From NCBI GenBank assembly GCA_029857655.1, contig JAOUGR010000024.1, forward strand, positions 1 through 12,965: a DNA stretch of 12,965 nt, given 5' to 3'. The notes beneath the pieces were generated by a model that worked only from the letters and a program-made list of their open reading frames with translations, did no database searches and was not told the DNA's origin. Each line of letters starts with the position of its first letter. Position 1 is the stretch's first letter. Source of the stretch: Gammaproteobacteria bacterium. Lineage in GTDB: Bacteria; Pseudomonadota; Gammaproteobacteria; Steroidobacterales; Steroidobacteraceae. Shown piece after piece: positions 1 to 6,642 of the stretch. The translations under genes and the position numbers were made by a program.

Positions 1-209
1 ATGAGCTGGCTTTGCGTGGCCTCCATCGCCGCATCGATCGCGTAGCGCGCACCGAGTGCTTCGCCGCAACCCTGGCACGCGCGGTGCCCGGAGTTGAGCG
101 AGTTCGTGCGCCGCATGTTTGCCTGCACCGAGCGCTGCTCATCCGGCAGCAGGCGGTTGCCGACGGTGAAGGTGCCGGTCTGGTAGAAGCGGATCGGTTG
201 GTAAGGCAT
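1..209 (-). CDS. porB: 2-oxoacid (pyruvate):ferredoxin oxidoreductase, beta subunit (N-terminal part)
   Basis: This is the thiamine-diphosphate-binding beta subunit of a pyruvate-type ferredoxin oxidoreductase, which decarboxylates a 2-oxoacid to acyl-CoA and passes electrons to ferredoxin in the cytoplasm. Only about 69 codons are present; the gene leaves the window at base 1. The translation starts MPYQPIRFYQTGTF and contains SGHRACQGCGEALGAR around residues 40-54. The C-x2-C-G-E element is the N-terminal iron-sulfur/TPP signature of PorB proteins. The ATG at 209 is supported by a GAGGAG ribosome binding site (bases 216-221) that overlaps the TGA of the alpha gene; the gap between the genes is 10 bp, so they should be translationally coupled. 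Substrate (pyruvate versus another 2-oxoacid) cannot be settled from this fragment; pyruvate is the default because the alpha and gamma subunits look like standard POR. Confidence 0.87.
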   Translation of the reverse strand, partial: MPYQPIRFYQTGTFTVGNRLLPDEQRSVQANMRRTNSLNSGHRACQGCGEALGARYAIDAAMEATQSQL

Positions 210-219
210 CGTATGCTCC

Positions 220-1473
220 TCAACCGACTTTGGCGGCGACCACGCCGAGGTCGCGCAGGATATTTTCGGCGATCGGCCCCGAGTGGCGCACTTCGCGCTC
301 GCGCGCGAGCACGCGCTCGACCATTGCATGGTCGAGATCCAGGAAAGTCACGGGCTCGAGGCTGCCCTCGACTGCCTCGCCGAACACCTTGTGCAGCGAC
401 CGGCGCGTGATGGGGCGGCCGCCGAGGCCCGCGATTACCGTGTGCACGAGATCGGGTGAACCGGCGTAGGCGGCGGAAACATTGTTCGACACGATGCCGC
501 CGAGACCCACCGCGAGGCTTTTCTCCAGAACCACGACACGCTTCGCTGCCGCAAGTGCCGCTCGAACGGCCGCGGTGGGCCAAGGACGGAAGCAGGTGAT
601 GCCGAGCACGCCGATCCTGACGCCTTGGTCGCGCATCTCATCGACCGTGTCCTTGATCGTGCCGAGTACGGAACCGAGCGCCACGACCACCGTATCCGCG
701 TCCTCAATCCGATAAGTGTGGGTGAGCCCGCCGCTCTCGCGCCCGAAGATCCGCTTGAAGTCGGCGGTCCAGGAAGGCATCAGTTCGAGTGCCTGTCGCT
801 GCTTGGCGTGCGCGAGATAGCGCACCTCCATGAACGCCTCCGGGCCCACCATCGCGCCGATCGAGATGGGGTTGACCGGGTCGAGCACCTGGCGTGGGTC
901 GTAGGGCGGCAGATAGGCATCCACCTGCTCCTGCGTCGGCAGGTCCACCCGCTCGAAGGCGTGCGTCAGGATGAATCCGTCCATGCACACCATCACTGGC
1001 AGCGACAGTTCCTCCGCCAGCCGGAATGCCTGGATGTGGAGGTCGAGTGCCTCCTGGTTATCCTCGGCGAACAGCTGTATCCAGCCGCAGTCGCGCTGGC
1101 TGAGCGCGTCGGTGTGGTCATTCCAGATGTTGATCGGCGCGCCGATGGCGCGGTTCGCCACCGTCATGACGATGGGCAGGCCCAGGCCCGCGGCGTTGTA
1201 GACCGCTTCGGCCATGAAAAGCAGCCCCTGGCTCGCTGTCGCGGTGTAGGCGCGGGCACCCGCGGCGGAGGCGCCGATGGCCACGGACATGGCGGCGAAT
1301 TCCGACTCGACATTGATGAATTCGCAGGCAGGGAGCTGTCCTGCCGTCACCATGCGGCCAAGCGCCTCGACGATGTGCGTCTGTGGAGAGATGGGGTAGG
1401 CGCAGATCACTTCGGGATGGCAGAGCGCCACAGCCTCGGCCACCGCAGTCGAGCCCTCAATCTGCTTGAGCAT
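220..1473 (-). CDS. porA: 2-oxoacid (pyruvate):ferredoxin oxidoreductase, alpha subunit
   Basis: The alpha subunit (417 aa) supplies the pyrimidine-binding TPP domain and the transketolase-C-like domain of pyruvate:ferredoxin oxidoreductase. Family motifs are clear: YPISPQT at residues 26-32, TATASQGLLFMAEA near 77-90, NRAIGAPINIWNDHTD at 107-122 and QRDCGWIQLFAEDNQEA at 126-142. The length fits separate PorA subunits (about 390-420 aa). An upstream in-frame start at 1578 would add 35 residues unlike the family, so I place the start at 1473, where MLKQIEGSTAVAEAV matches the usual PorA N-terminus. It is preceded by GGGGTGA (bases 1479-1485). The first 17 bp overlap the end of the gamma gene, indicating translational coupling. 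No frameshift or missing motif was seen. Confidence 0.93.
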   Translation of the reverse strand: MLKQIEGSTAVAEAVALCHPEVICAYPISPQTHIVEALGRMVTAGQLPACEFINVESEFAAMSVAIGASAAGARAYTATASQGLLFMAEAVYNAAGLGLPIVMTVANRAIGAPINIWNDHTDALSQRDCGWIQLFAEDNQEALDLHIQAFRLAEELSLPVMVCMDGFILTHAFERVDLPTQEQVDAYLPPYDPRQVLDPVNPISIGAMVGPEAFMEVRYLAHAKQRQALELMPSWTADFKRIFGRESGGLTHTYRIEDADTVVVALGSVLGTIKDTVDEMRDQGVRIGVLGITCFRPWPTAAVRAALAAAKRVVVLEKSLAVGLGGIVSNNVSAAYAGSPDLVHTVIAGLGGRPITRRSLHKVFGEAVEGSLEPVTFLDLDHAMVERVLAREREVRHSGPIAENILRDLGVVAAKVG

Positions 1474-2047
1474 GGGCGTCACCCCGCATTCCCTGCGTAA
1501 CGAAATTATAGGCTTCCGTCGCTGCGGCGACATTGGCGTCTGCAATCCTGGTCGTGAACCTGTCACGAATTGCGGCAATCACGGAATCCAGCGAGATGCG
1601 TTCGGAAATGGCTGCGAGGCCGGCAAGCAGCGCGGCATTCGGCACGGCGCGGCCGACGTGTTTCAGGGCGAGCTCCGTTGCGGCCACCGTGCACAGGTGC
1701 TCACGGCGGAAGCGCGCCAGGAATTCGCTCAGGCCAAGTTCTTCGAAGGAACGCGTCGTATTGATGACGACGTAGCCGTCCGGGACGAGGCCATTAAAAA
1801 CGTCCACCTGGTGCAGCAGCGTCGGGTCCTGGATGATCAGCGCGTCCGGCGCCATGATCGGCTCGCGCAGCCGGATCGGGTGGTCATCGATGCGGCAGAA
1901 GGCGACCACCGGCGCGCCGGTACGTTCCGAGCCGAAGCTTGGGAACGCCTGCGCATGACGGCCTTCGCGGAAAGCCGCCACGGACAGCAGTTCCGCGGCG
2001 GTTACGACTCCCTGTCCGCCGCGCCCATGGATTCGAACCTGAAACAT
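1457..2047 (-). CDS. porG: 2-oxoacid (pyruvate):ferredoxin oxidoreductase, gamma subunit
   Basis: The gamma subunit (196 aa) of pyruvate:ferredoxin oxidoreductase, the CoA-proximal domain of the complex. The N-terminus MFQVRIHGRGGQGVVTAAELL carries the family signature HGRGGQG at residues 7-13. It is followed by QAFPSFGSERTGAPV (about 33-47), IDDHPIRLREPI and IIQDPTLL, all typical of PorG. I chose the ATG at 2047 because homologues begin with MxxVRxHGRGGQG and GGAAGG (bases 2051-2056) lies just upstream, though its spacing is short. ATG at 2062 (MNGRN...) and TTG at 2080 are in-frame alternatives. It is the first gene of the operon. No delta (two [4Fe-4S] ferredoxin) subunit gene precedes it; only a terminator and the stop of an unrelated gene lie upstream. 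Confidence 0.92.
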   Translation of the reverse strand: MFQVRIHGRGGQGVVTAAELLSVAAFREGRHAQAFPSFGSERTGAPVVAFCRIDDHPIRLREPIMAPDALIIQDPTLLHQVDVFNGLVPDGYVVINTTRSFEELGLSEFLARFRREHLCTVAATELALKHVGRAVPNAALLAGLAAISERISLDSVIAAIRDRFTTRIADANVAAATEAYNFVTQGMRGDAHAQAD

Positions 2048-2114
2048 GTTCCTTCCGTTCATCCGGGCCAGGGCTAACAATGCACGTCCCGGGCGGAAAA
2101 TTCATCCGTTAGAA

Positions 2115-2144
2115 CAAGAAAAAAGGCGCCTCGTGGCGCCTTTT
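2115..2144 (-). terminator. Rho-independent terminator after the secreted Cys-rich protein gene
   Basis: A perfect 10-bp inverted repeat, AAAAGGCGCC (2121-2130) and GGCGCCTTTT (2135-2144), with a TCGT loop. Read on the minus strand, the GC stem is followed by a run of six T and then CTTG. It lies about 36 bp past the stop codon of the minus-strand gene ending at 2180 and upstream of the por operon, so it insulates the two. The plus-strand read also gives stem plus TTTTCCCTTT, so it may work weakly in both directions. Confidence 0.9.
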
Positions 2145-2179
2145 CCCTTTCGGCATGGGCGTGCCCAAGCCTGCTTGCG

Positions 2180-3130
2180 TCATGGGCTATCGATGATCTC
2201 TACGAGCTCGGTGCGATTGCCGGTCACAAGATCGACCGTCATGATGTTGCCGATACCCTGCTTGTAGAATTTCTTCTCCATGGCGTCCGGCTCCAGCGGC
2301 GTGACCTCACGAGTGACGAGGCAATCACCTGCACAGGATGCGGCCGGAGTGTTCGCGGAACCGTGCAGATCAATGACGGTGGCGGCGTCCTCGGCATTGC
2401 CAAGGTCGAATTCCTGCCGGTAGGTGTCGCCGACTGCCGGCGCCGCTTTCATCAGCAAGCCTGGACGCGCGCCATCCACATCGGCCTGGAAGGATCCATC
2501 TATGTTGACCGGAAAGCCCTCTTCGTACTCAGCCGTGGCCTCGCCGCAATACCAGACATTGCCGTAAATATCCTGGGCCAGCCAGTCAATCGTATCCTCC
2601 ACCAGCTCGCCGTCGGCCTCCACGGTGTCCGTGACCACGCGGCAAGGAACGCCGTCAATGTTCTTCGTCTCGTGAGTAATCGTGACCGTGGTGGTCTCGT
2701 CAGACGATTCGTACACGAGCGTCCTGCCGGCAATCAGCGGCAGCCACGGGTTCGGCGCGACGCTTCCGCCGATATCGTCGGGATTGACGAAGTCGGCGGT
2801 CTCGAATACCGGGTCGTAAGGCGTCTGGCCAAGCACATCGCAGAGTTCATTACGCGCATCGCGCTGATCGCGGCATTCCTGGTAGAAGTCCTTGAGCGCG
2901 TCCCGGTTGTCGGCGAGGCAATCGCCGCGTTCATTCGCCTCGGATTCATTCTGGCACTTGCCATTGCCGATCCAGAAATCGTCCAGTCCCTCGTTCAGGC
3001 AGGCAGCAAATGCCGCCTTTGTGGTGTTGGAGCAGGCCTGCGGGCCGCTGGTGCGGCCATGACTGGCGGCGGGCCCGGCCAGGGCCGCAAGGGCTAACGA
3101 CAGGCACGCCGTCTTTACATAATTGTTCAT
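2180..3130 (-). CDS. Secreted cysteine-rich protein of unknown function
   Basis: A 316-aa exported protein I cannot assign to a named family. Residues 1-23 are a Sec signal peptide (MNNYVKTACL start, hydrophobic SLALAALAGPAA core, likely cleavage after AAS). Residues 30-98 are charged, probably helical, and hold six cysteines (33, 44, 59, 71, 86, 97), enough for three disulfides. After an acidic linker, residues 127-316 look like a beta-rich domain beginning NPWLPLIAGRTLVYES, with TVTITHETKNIDGVPCRVVTDT and TIDWLAQDIYGNVWYCGE. This pattern recalls uncharacterised secreted proteins in which a '(N)P(Y/W)xPLxPGxxxxYE' opening is followed by a 'DWxAQDxxGNVWYxGE' strand pair. Four more cysteines (163, 195, 266, 270) fall in this domain. 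The ATG at 3130 has GAGGAGA eight bases upstream (3139-3145). It stands alone, with a terminator behind it. Confidence 0.8.
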   Translation of the reverse strand: MNNYVKTACLSLALAALAGPAASHGRTSGPQACSNTTKAAFAACLNEGLDDFWIGNGKCQNESEANERGDCLADNRDALKDFYQECRDQRDARNELCDVLGQTPYDPVFETADFVNPDDIGGSVAPNPWLPLIAGRTLVYESSDETTTVTITHETKNIDGVPCRVVTDTVEADGELVEDTIDWLAQDIYGNVWYCGEATAEYEEGFPVNIDGSFQADVDGARPGLLMKAAPAVGDTYRQEFDLGNAEDAATVIDLHGSANTPAASCAGDCLVTREVTPLEPDAMEKKFYKQGIGNIMTVDLVTGNRTELVEIIDSP

Positions 3131-3204
3131 TGATGAAGTCTCCTCGTACGTTTCACGCGTCTCGTGCGTAGTGCAGTGAAGATCTGCTACATGCGATTAG
3201 ACGC

Positions 3205-3233
3205 GGGCGGCGCGAATTTCCTTCGCGCGGCCC
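3205..3233. other. Long interrupted inverted repeat between the secreted-protein gene and the propeller gene
   Basis: GGGC (3205-3208) and GCGCGAA (3210-3216) pair with TTCGCGC (3222-3228) and GCCC (3230-3233), leaving one G/G mismatch and a five-base loop. The 11 paired bases would make a very stable hairpin about 70 nt past the stop of the minus-strand gene at 3300. There is no T-run on either side, so it is not a standard intrinsic terminator. It could be a rho-assisted terminator, an mRNA 3'-end stabiliser, or an operator for the gene starting at 3130. The rest of the 169-bp gap shows no convincing promoter. Confidence 0.45.
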
Positions 3234-3299
3234 GAAACGAGGCTCAACTCACTGGAACGCTATGGCAGGCAACCGGCTATTCGTCGAGCGGGGCCCAAT

Positions 3300-6200
3300 T
3301 CAGGGCCTCTCGCGTGATGCGCTGGGTCCACTCAGCTTGATGCTCTCCAATGGCGGAACGACGATCGGCGCGAGATTCGCGCTCTCGAGGCTTGCATTCA
3401 GGCGCGCGAGTTCGCTGGAACGAATCTTGTTCCACAGCGAGAGCGCGCGATCGAGGCGTTGGCCGGTTTCTGCCAGCGCTCGCTGCTGTCCCTTGGTGGG
3501 CGCGCGGTCGCTGCCCTCGAGATCGGTTTCGATCGACCGCAGCGCCTCGCCAATCGACTTCAAATTGGTGTTATTCGGCAGATCGCCGGCGCTGCCGGCA
3601 AGTGGCGCAACCCGCTTGTCGAAGGAGTCGAGTGCCACCAGCACGTTGCGCCTGCCGGCATTCGAGCTTCTCAACTCGGTGATTCGCGCGCTGACGTACT
3701 CTGATTCGGCGGCGATCGAATAATGGCGGGCCAGCAGTTGTTGCGCCTGGCGCGACATGGCGAGGGCCTGCGCCAGCGCCGTGGGGTCGACCGCCACGCG
3801 CGGGTCCGGCTCGACTGTCAGCGGCACCGACAGCTCGCGGCCATCGACCCGCAGAACGACGCGATACGAACCAGGGGCGGCGAGCGAACCTTCGGGCTTG
3901 ACTACGACCCCGGTGCCGTATGCGGTGGAGATCGAGTATTCGTATTCGACACTGCGTGGTCGCGGATAACGAAGATCCCAGAAAAATCGGTGCATGCCGG
4001 CGGAATTCGCGGGCACTTGCGCCGGCAGGATCCAGTCGGCTGAGAAGTAGCGCTTGGCCGCCGCTGCGGGCTCGGGTGAGTCGCTTGCGAAGCGCCGCAC
4101 CAACGCGCCGGAAGCATCCTGTATTTCCAGCTTTACCTTGATGGCGGGGGCCGCCAGCCAATAGTCGATCGCCGCACCGTCGAGCGGGTTCTGGCCAACC
4201 GGCTCTTCGCGCGGCAACGGGGTATCTTTATTCTGGTTCTTGCGCAGCCGTATCGCGGCAGCAGGCTTGAACAAGTGCATATCGGCGCCCGCGGCCATGG
4301 CGTCGAACTGCCGCAGCGGGGCAAGGCCGTCGAGCACCCAGATCGCACGACCCTGGGTGGCGGCGATTAAGTCGTCGTCATGCACGATCAGGTCGCGCAC
4401 CCATGCGGTCGGTAGATTTCGCTGCAACGATCGCCAGTGGTCCCCTTCGTCGAACGATACGAACACGCCGGTTTCCGTGCCTGCGTACAGAACGCCTGCA
4501 CGCACAGGGTCTGCCCGCACGACGCTGACGAAATGATCGGCCGGGAGGCCTCCGATCGCAGGCGACCAGGTTGCGCCATAGTCTCGCGTGCGAAAGATCC
4601 GCGGCTGAAAATCGTCCTGCCGGTGATTATCGACGGCGATATATGCCGTGCCGGACTGTGTAGCCGAAGGCTCGACCGTGCTCACCTTGGCCCAGGCGGG
4701 AACGCCGGATGGCGTGACGTCGGTCCAGGTCTGGCCGCCATTTCTCGTCAGACGTACAAGTCCGTCGTCGGTCCCGATCCAGATTTCGGCGTTGTCGCGT
4801 GGCGACAACCCGATGCTCCAGATCGTGCCGTAACCGCAGGTCCGCGCGCGCGGCGGGTCAAGATTGCCGTCGCAGTGGCGTGCCGAATGACTTCGCGCCG
4901 AGAGATCCGGGCTCACCACCTGCCAGTGCGCGCCCCGATCCACCGTGCGCCAGAGATATTGCGAGCCGAAATACAGGGGATAAGGCTCAAGCTGCGACAT
5001 CGCAATCGGGGTGATCCACGAATAGCGCTGCTGGAATGCCGTTGCGCGCTCCCCATAGCTCGAAATCGGCCACGGTGTGATGTTCTGGACTTCGCCATTG
5101 CGGGCATTCCAGAGTGACAGGCGGCCACCCAGCCCCGAGCCATACACGATGTCCGCGTCCTGGGGATCGGCGATCTGGTAGTCACGCTCGTCGGCGCCGA
5201 CCGGTTCCCAGTCGCGGTAGCTGATCGAGCCGTAATCGCTGCGGCTCGCGACGCGCGCCGTGCCGCTGTCCTGCTGGCCGCCATAGATCCGGTAGGGGAA
5301 GGCATTGTCGGCCGACAGCTTGTAGAACTGCCCGGTGGGCTGGTTGTACCAGCTGCTCCAGCTCCGGCCGCCGTTGATCGTCACCACCGCGCCCTGGTCG
5401 GCGGCGGTGATCATGCGTTCCGGCCGCTGCGAGTCAATCCACATGAAGTGGTAGTCGTCACCACCCGGTCCGCCCTTGAATATTTCGCACTGCGTGCCGC
5501 CGGCGGTGCAGCGATGAATGCCGCGGCCCATCGCAAATACCGTGTCCGGGTCGTCGGGTGCCGCCGTGACACGTGAGAAGTAACTGTTGATCAGTTCGGC
5601 CTCTGAGTTCACATGTAGCCAGCTCGCGCCGGCGTCGTCGGAACGATAGAGGCCTCCGCCGGATTCGGCATCGACCAGGGCCCATACGCGCGTGCCTTCG
5701 GGTCGATGGGATGCCGCAATCCCTATGCGCCCGAGATTACCCGCCGGCCAGCCGCCGCCGGTCACGCGGTTCCAGGTCAGGCCGCCGTCGGTCGACCTGT
5801 AGACGCCGCTTTCGGCGCCGGTATCCGGCGTGAAGTAATTGAGCCAGGGCCGATAGCGGATCTGCCACACCGAGGCAAAGATCACGCGGGGATCGGAAGG
5901 ATCGACCGCCAGGTCGACCGCACCGGTGTTCTCGCTGACGAACAGCGTGCGCTGCCAGCTCTTGCCGCCGTCGCTCGTGCGAAACACGCCACGCTCTGTG
6001 CCCGGGCCATAGACCGGGCCCAGGGCCGCGACCCAGGCAATGTCCGGGTCGCGTGGATGGATGCGGATGGAACCGATGTGGCGGCTCGCCGCGAGTCCAA
6101 GATGGCGCCAGCTGAGACCTGCGTCGTCGGAGCGATACACGCCGTCGCCGGCTGGTATGTCGTAACGGCTGGTGACCTGGCCCATGCCCGCGTAAATCGT

Positions 6201-6503
6201 GTCGGGATTGGACTGGGACACGGCCAGCGCACCCACCGAGGCGGACCCCACGCCATCGAATACCGCATTCCAGGTACGACCGGCGTCGTCCGTCTTCCAG
6301 ACGCCACCACCGGCGGCCCCAAGATAAAAGACATCGGATCCGTTGCCTTCGCCTGAAGCCGCGGTGGCCCAACCCGCGCGAAACGGACCGACCAGCCGCC
6401 ATTCGAGCGCAGCGCCGACATCGGGGGCCGGTGCGGCAATACCCGTGCCGAATGCCAACATTGCAGTCAATACTGCCGCGCTCGACCGGATTAGCCTTGG
6501 CAT
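3300..6503 (-). CDS. Secreted VPS10/BNR-repeat beta-propeller protein (long paralogue)
   Basis: A 1067-aa exported protein with a signal peptide (residues 1-24, MPRLIRSSAAVLTAMLAFGT start, cleavage near GIAA/PAP). Ten Asp-box (BNR) motifs of the S/T-x-D-x-G-x-S/T-W type lie at about residues 71-78, 125-132, 176-183, 237-244, 288-295, 376-382, 520-527, 587-593, 639-646 and 683-690, indicating a large sortilin/VPS10-like beta-propeller. Residues 780-900 resemble a beta-sandwich with the WDLR element (MHRFFWDLRYP, about 837-847) followed by GSYRVVLRVDG. Residues 905-1045 look helical. Such proteins are often labelled glycosyl hydrolase because of the Asp boxes, but these are structural and I see no catalytic sialidase set. 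The start at 6503 is chosen over 6575 because the signal peptide begins there and GCAGGG (6511-6516) precedes it. It is divergent from the shorter paralogue at 6643. Role unknown; binding or processing of extracellular proteins or peptides is a guess. Confidence 0.85.
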   Translation of the reverse strand: MPRLIRSSAAVLTAMLAFGTGIAAPAPDVGAALEWRLVGPFRAGWATAASGEGNGSDVFYLGAAGGGVWKTDDAGRTWNAVFDGVGSASVGALAVSQSNPDTIYAGMGQVTSRYDIPAGDGVYRSDDAGLSWRHLGLAASRHIGSIRIHPRDPDIAWVAALGPVYGPGTERGVFRTSDGGKSWQRTLFVSENTGAVDLAVDPSDPRVIFASVWQIRYRPWLNYFTPDTGAESGVYRSTDGGLTWNRVTGGGWPAGNLGRIGIAASHRPEGTRVWALVDAESGGGLYRSDDAGASWLHVNSEAELINSYFSRVTAAPDDPDTVFAMGRGIHRCTAGGTQCEIFKGGPGGDDYHFMWIDSQRPERMITAADQGAVVTINGGRSWSSWYNQPTGQFYKLSADNAFPYRIYGGQQDSGTARVASRSDYGSISYRDWEPVGADERDYQIADPQDADIVYGSGLGGRLSLWNARNGEVQNITPWPISSYGERATAFQQRYSWITPIAMSQLEPYPLYFGSQYLWRTVDRGAHWQVVSPDLSARSHSARHCDGNLDPPRARTCGYGTIWSIGLSPRDNAEIWIGTDDGLVRLTRNGGQTWTDVTPSGVPAWAKVSTVEPSATQSGTAYIAVDNHRQDDFQPRIFRTRDYGATWSPAIGGLPADHFVSVVRADPVRAGVLYAGTETGVFVSFDEGDHWRSLQRNLPTAWVRDLIVHDDDLIAATQGRAIWVLDGLAPLRQFDAMAAGADMHLFKPAAAIRLRKNQNKDTPLPREEPVGQNPLDGAAIDYWLAAPAIKVKLEIQDASGALVRRFASDSPEPAAAAKRYFSADWILPAQVPANSAGMHRFFWDLRYPRPRSVEYEYSISTAYGTGVVVKPEGSLAAPGSYRVVLRVDGRELSVPLTVEPDPRVAVDPTALAQALAMSRQAQQLLARHYSIAAESEYVSARITELRSSNAGRRNVLVALDSFDKRVAPLAGSAGDLPNNTNLKSIGEALRSIETDLEGSDRAPTKGQQRALAETGQRLDRALSLWNKIRSSELARLNASLESANLAPIVVPPLESIKLSGPSASRERP

Positions 6504-6642
6504 TGGTAGACCCTGCAATCTGTTGCCGATGACGTGGGAGTGTAAACGACGGGCGGGCTCGGGCCGGTCAATCACGCATCGCTAATGCGATACTGGCTCG
6601 GGCCACCGGCACTTCCAGCACCAGTCTGGGGCGAGGACGGAT
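6504..6642. promoter_or_regulatory. Shared intergenic region of the divergent propeller genes
   Basis: These 139 bp must hold promoters for both divergent paralogues. Near the middle are two overlapping inverted repeats: CGCAT (6575-6579) with ATGCG (6585-6589), and ATCGC (6578-6582) with GCGAT (6587-6591). Such a symmetric element between divergent genes could be an operator. On the minus strand TTGACC and TACACT can be found, but they are 21 bp apart, which is too far for a good sigma-70 pair. I find no clear plus-strand promoter. Ribosome binding sites are visible at both ends (6511-6516 minus, 6633-6636 plus). Confidence 0.35.

Noticed and set aside
625..1500. 291-codon plus-strand open frame
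   Set aside because: It lies antisense inside the clear PorA gene; the translation is a His/Arg/Val-rich shadow typical of GC-rich coding DNA and shows no domain.
2121..2144. Palindrome as an operator of the por operon
   Set aside because: The stem plus T-run directly after the upstream gene's stop is fully explained as an intrinsic terminator.
2363..3097. 244-codon plus-strand open frame
   Set aside because: It is antisense to the signal-peptide-bearing secreted protein, which has a good ribosome binding site and terminator; the antisense product has no recognisable features.
3277..3365. Possible frameshift at the C-terminus of the long propeller protein (another frame reads AEWTQRITREALNWAPLDE)
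   Set aside because: The alternative tail looks protein-like, but the annotated frame also ends plausibly and this tail varies in the family, so there is no evidence of an error. An alignment of close homologues' C-termini would settle it.
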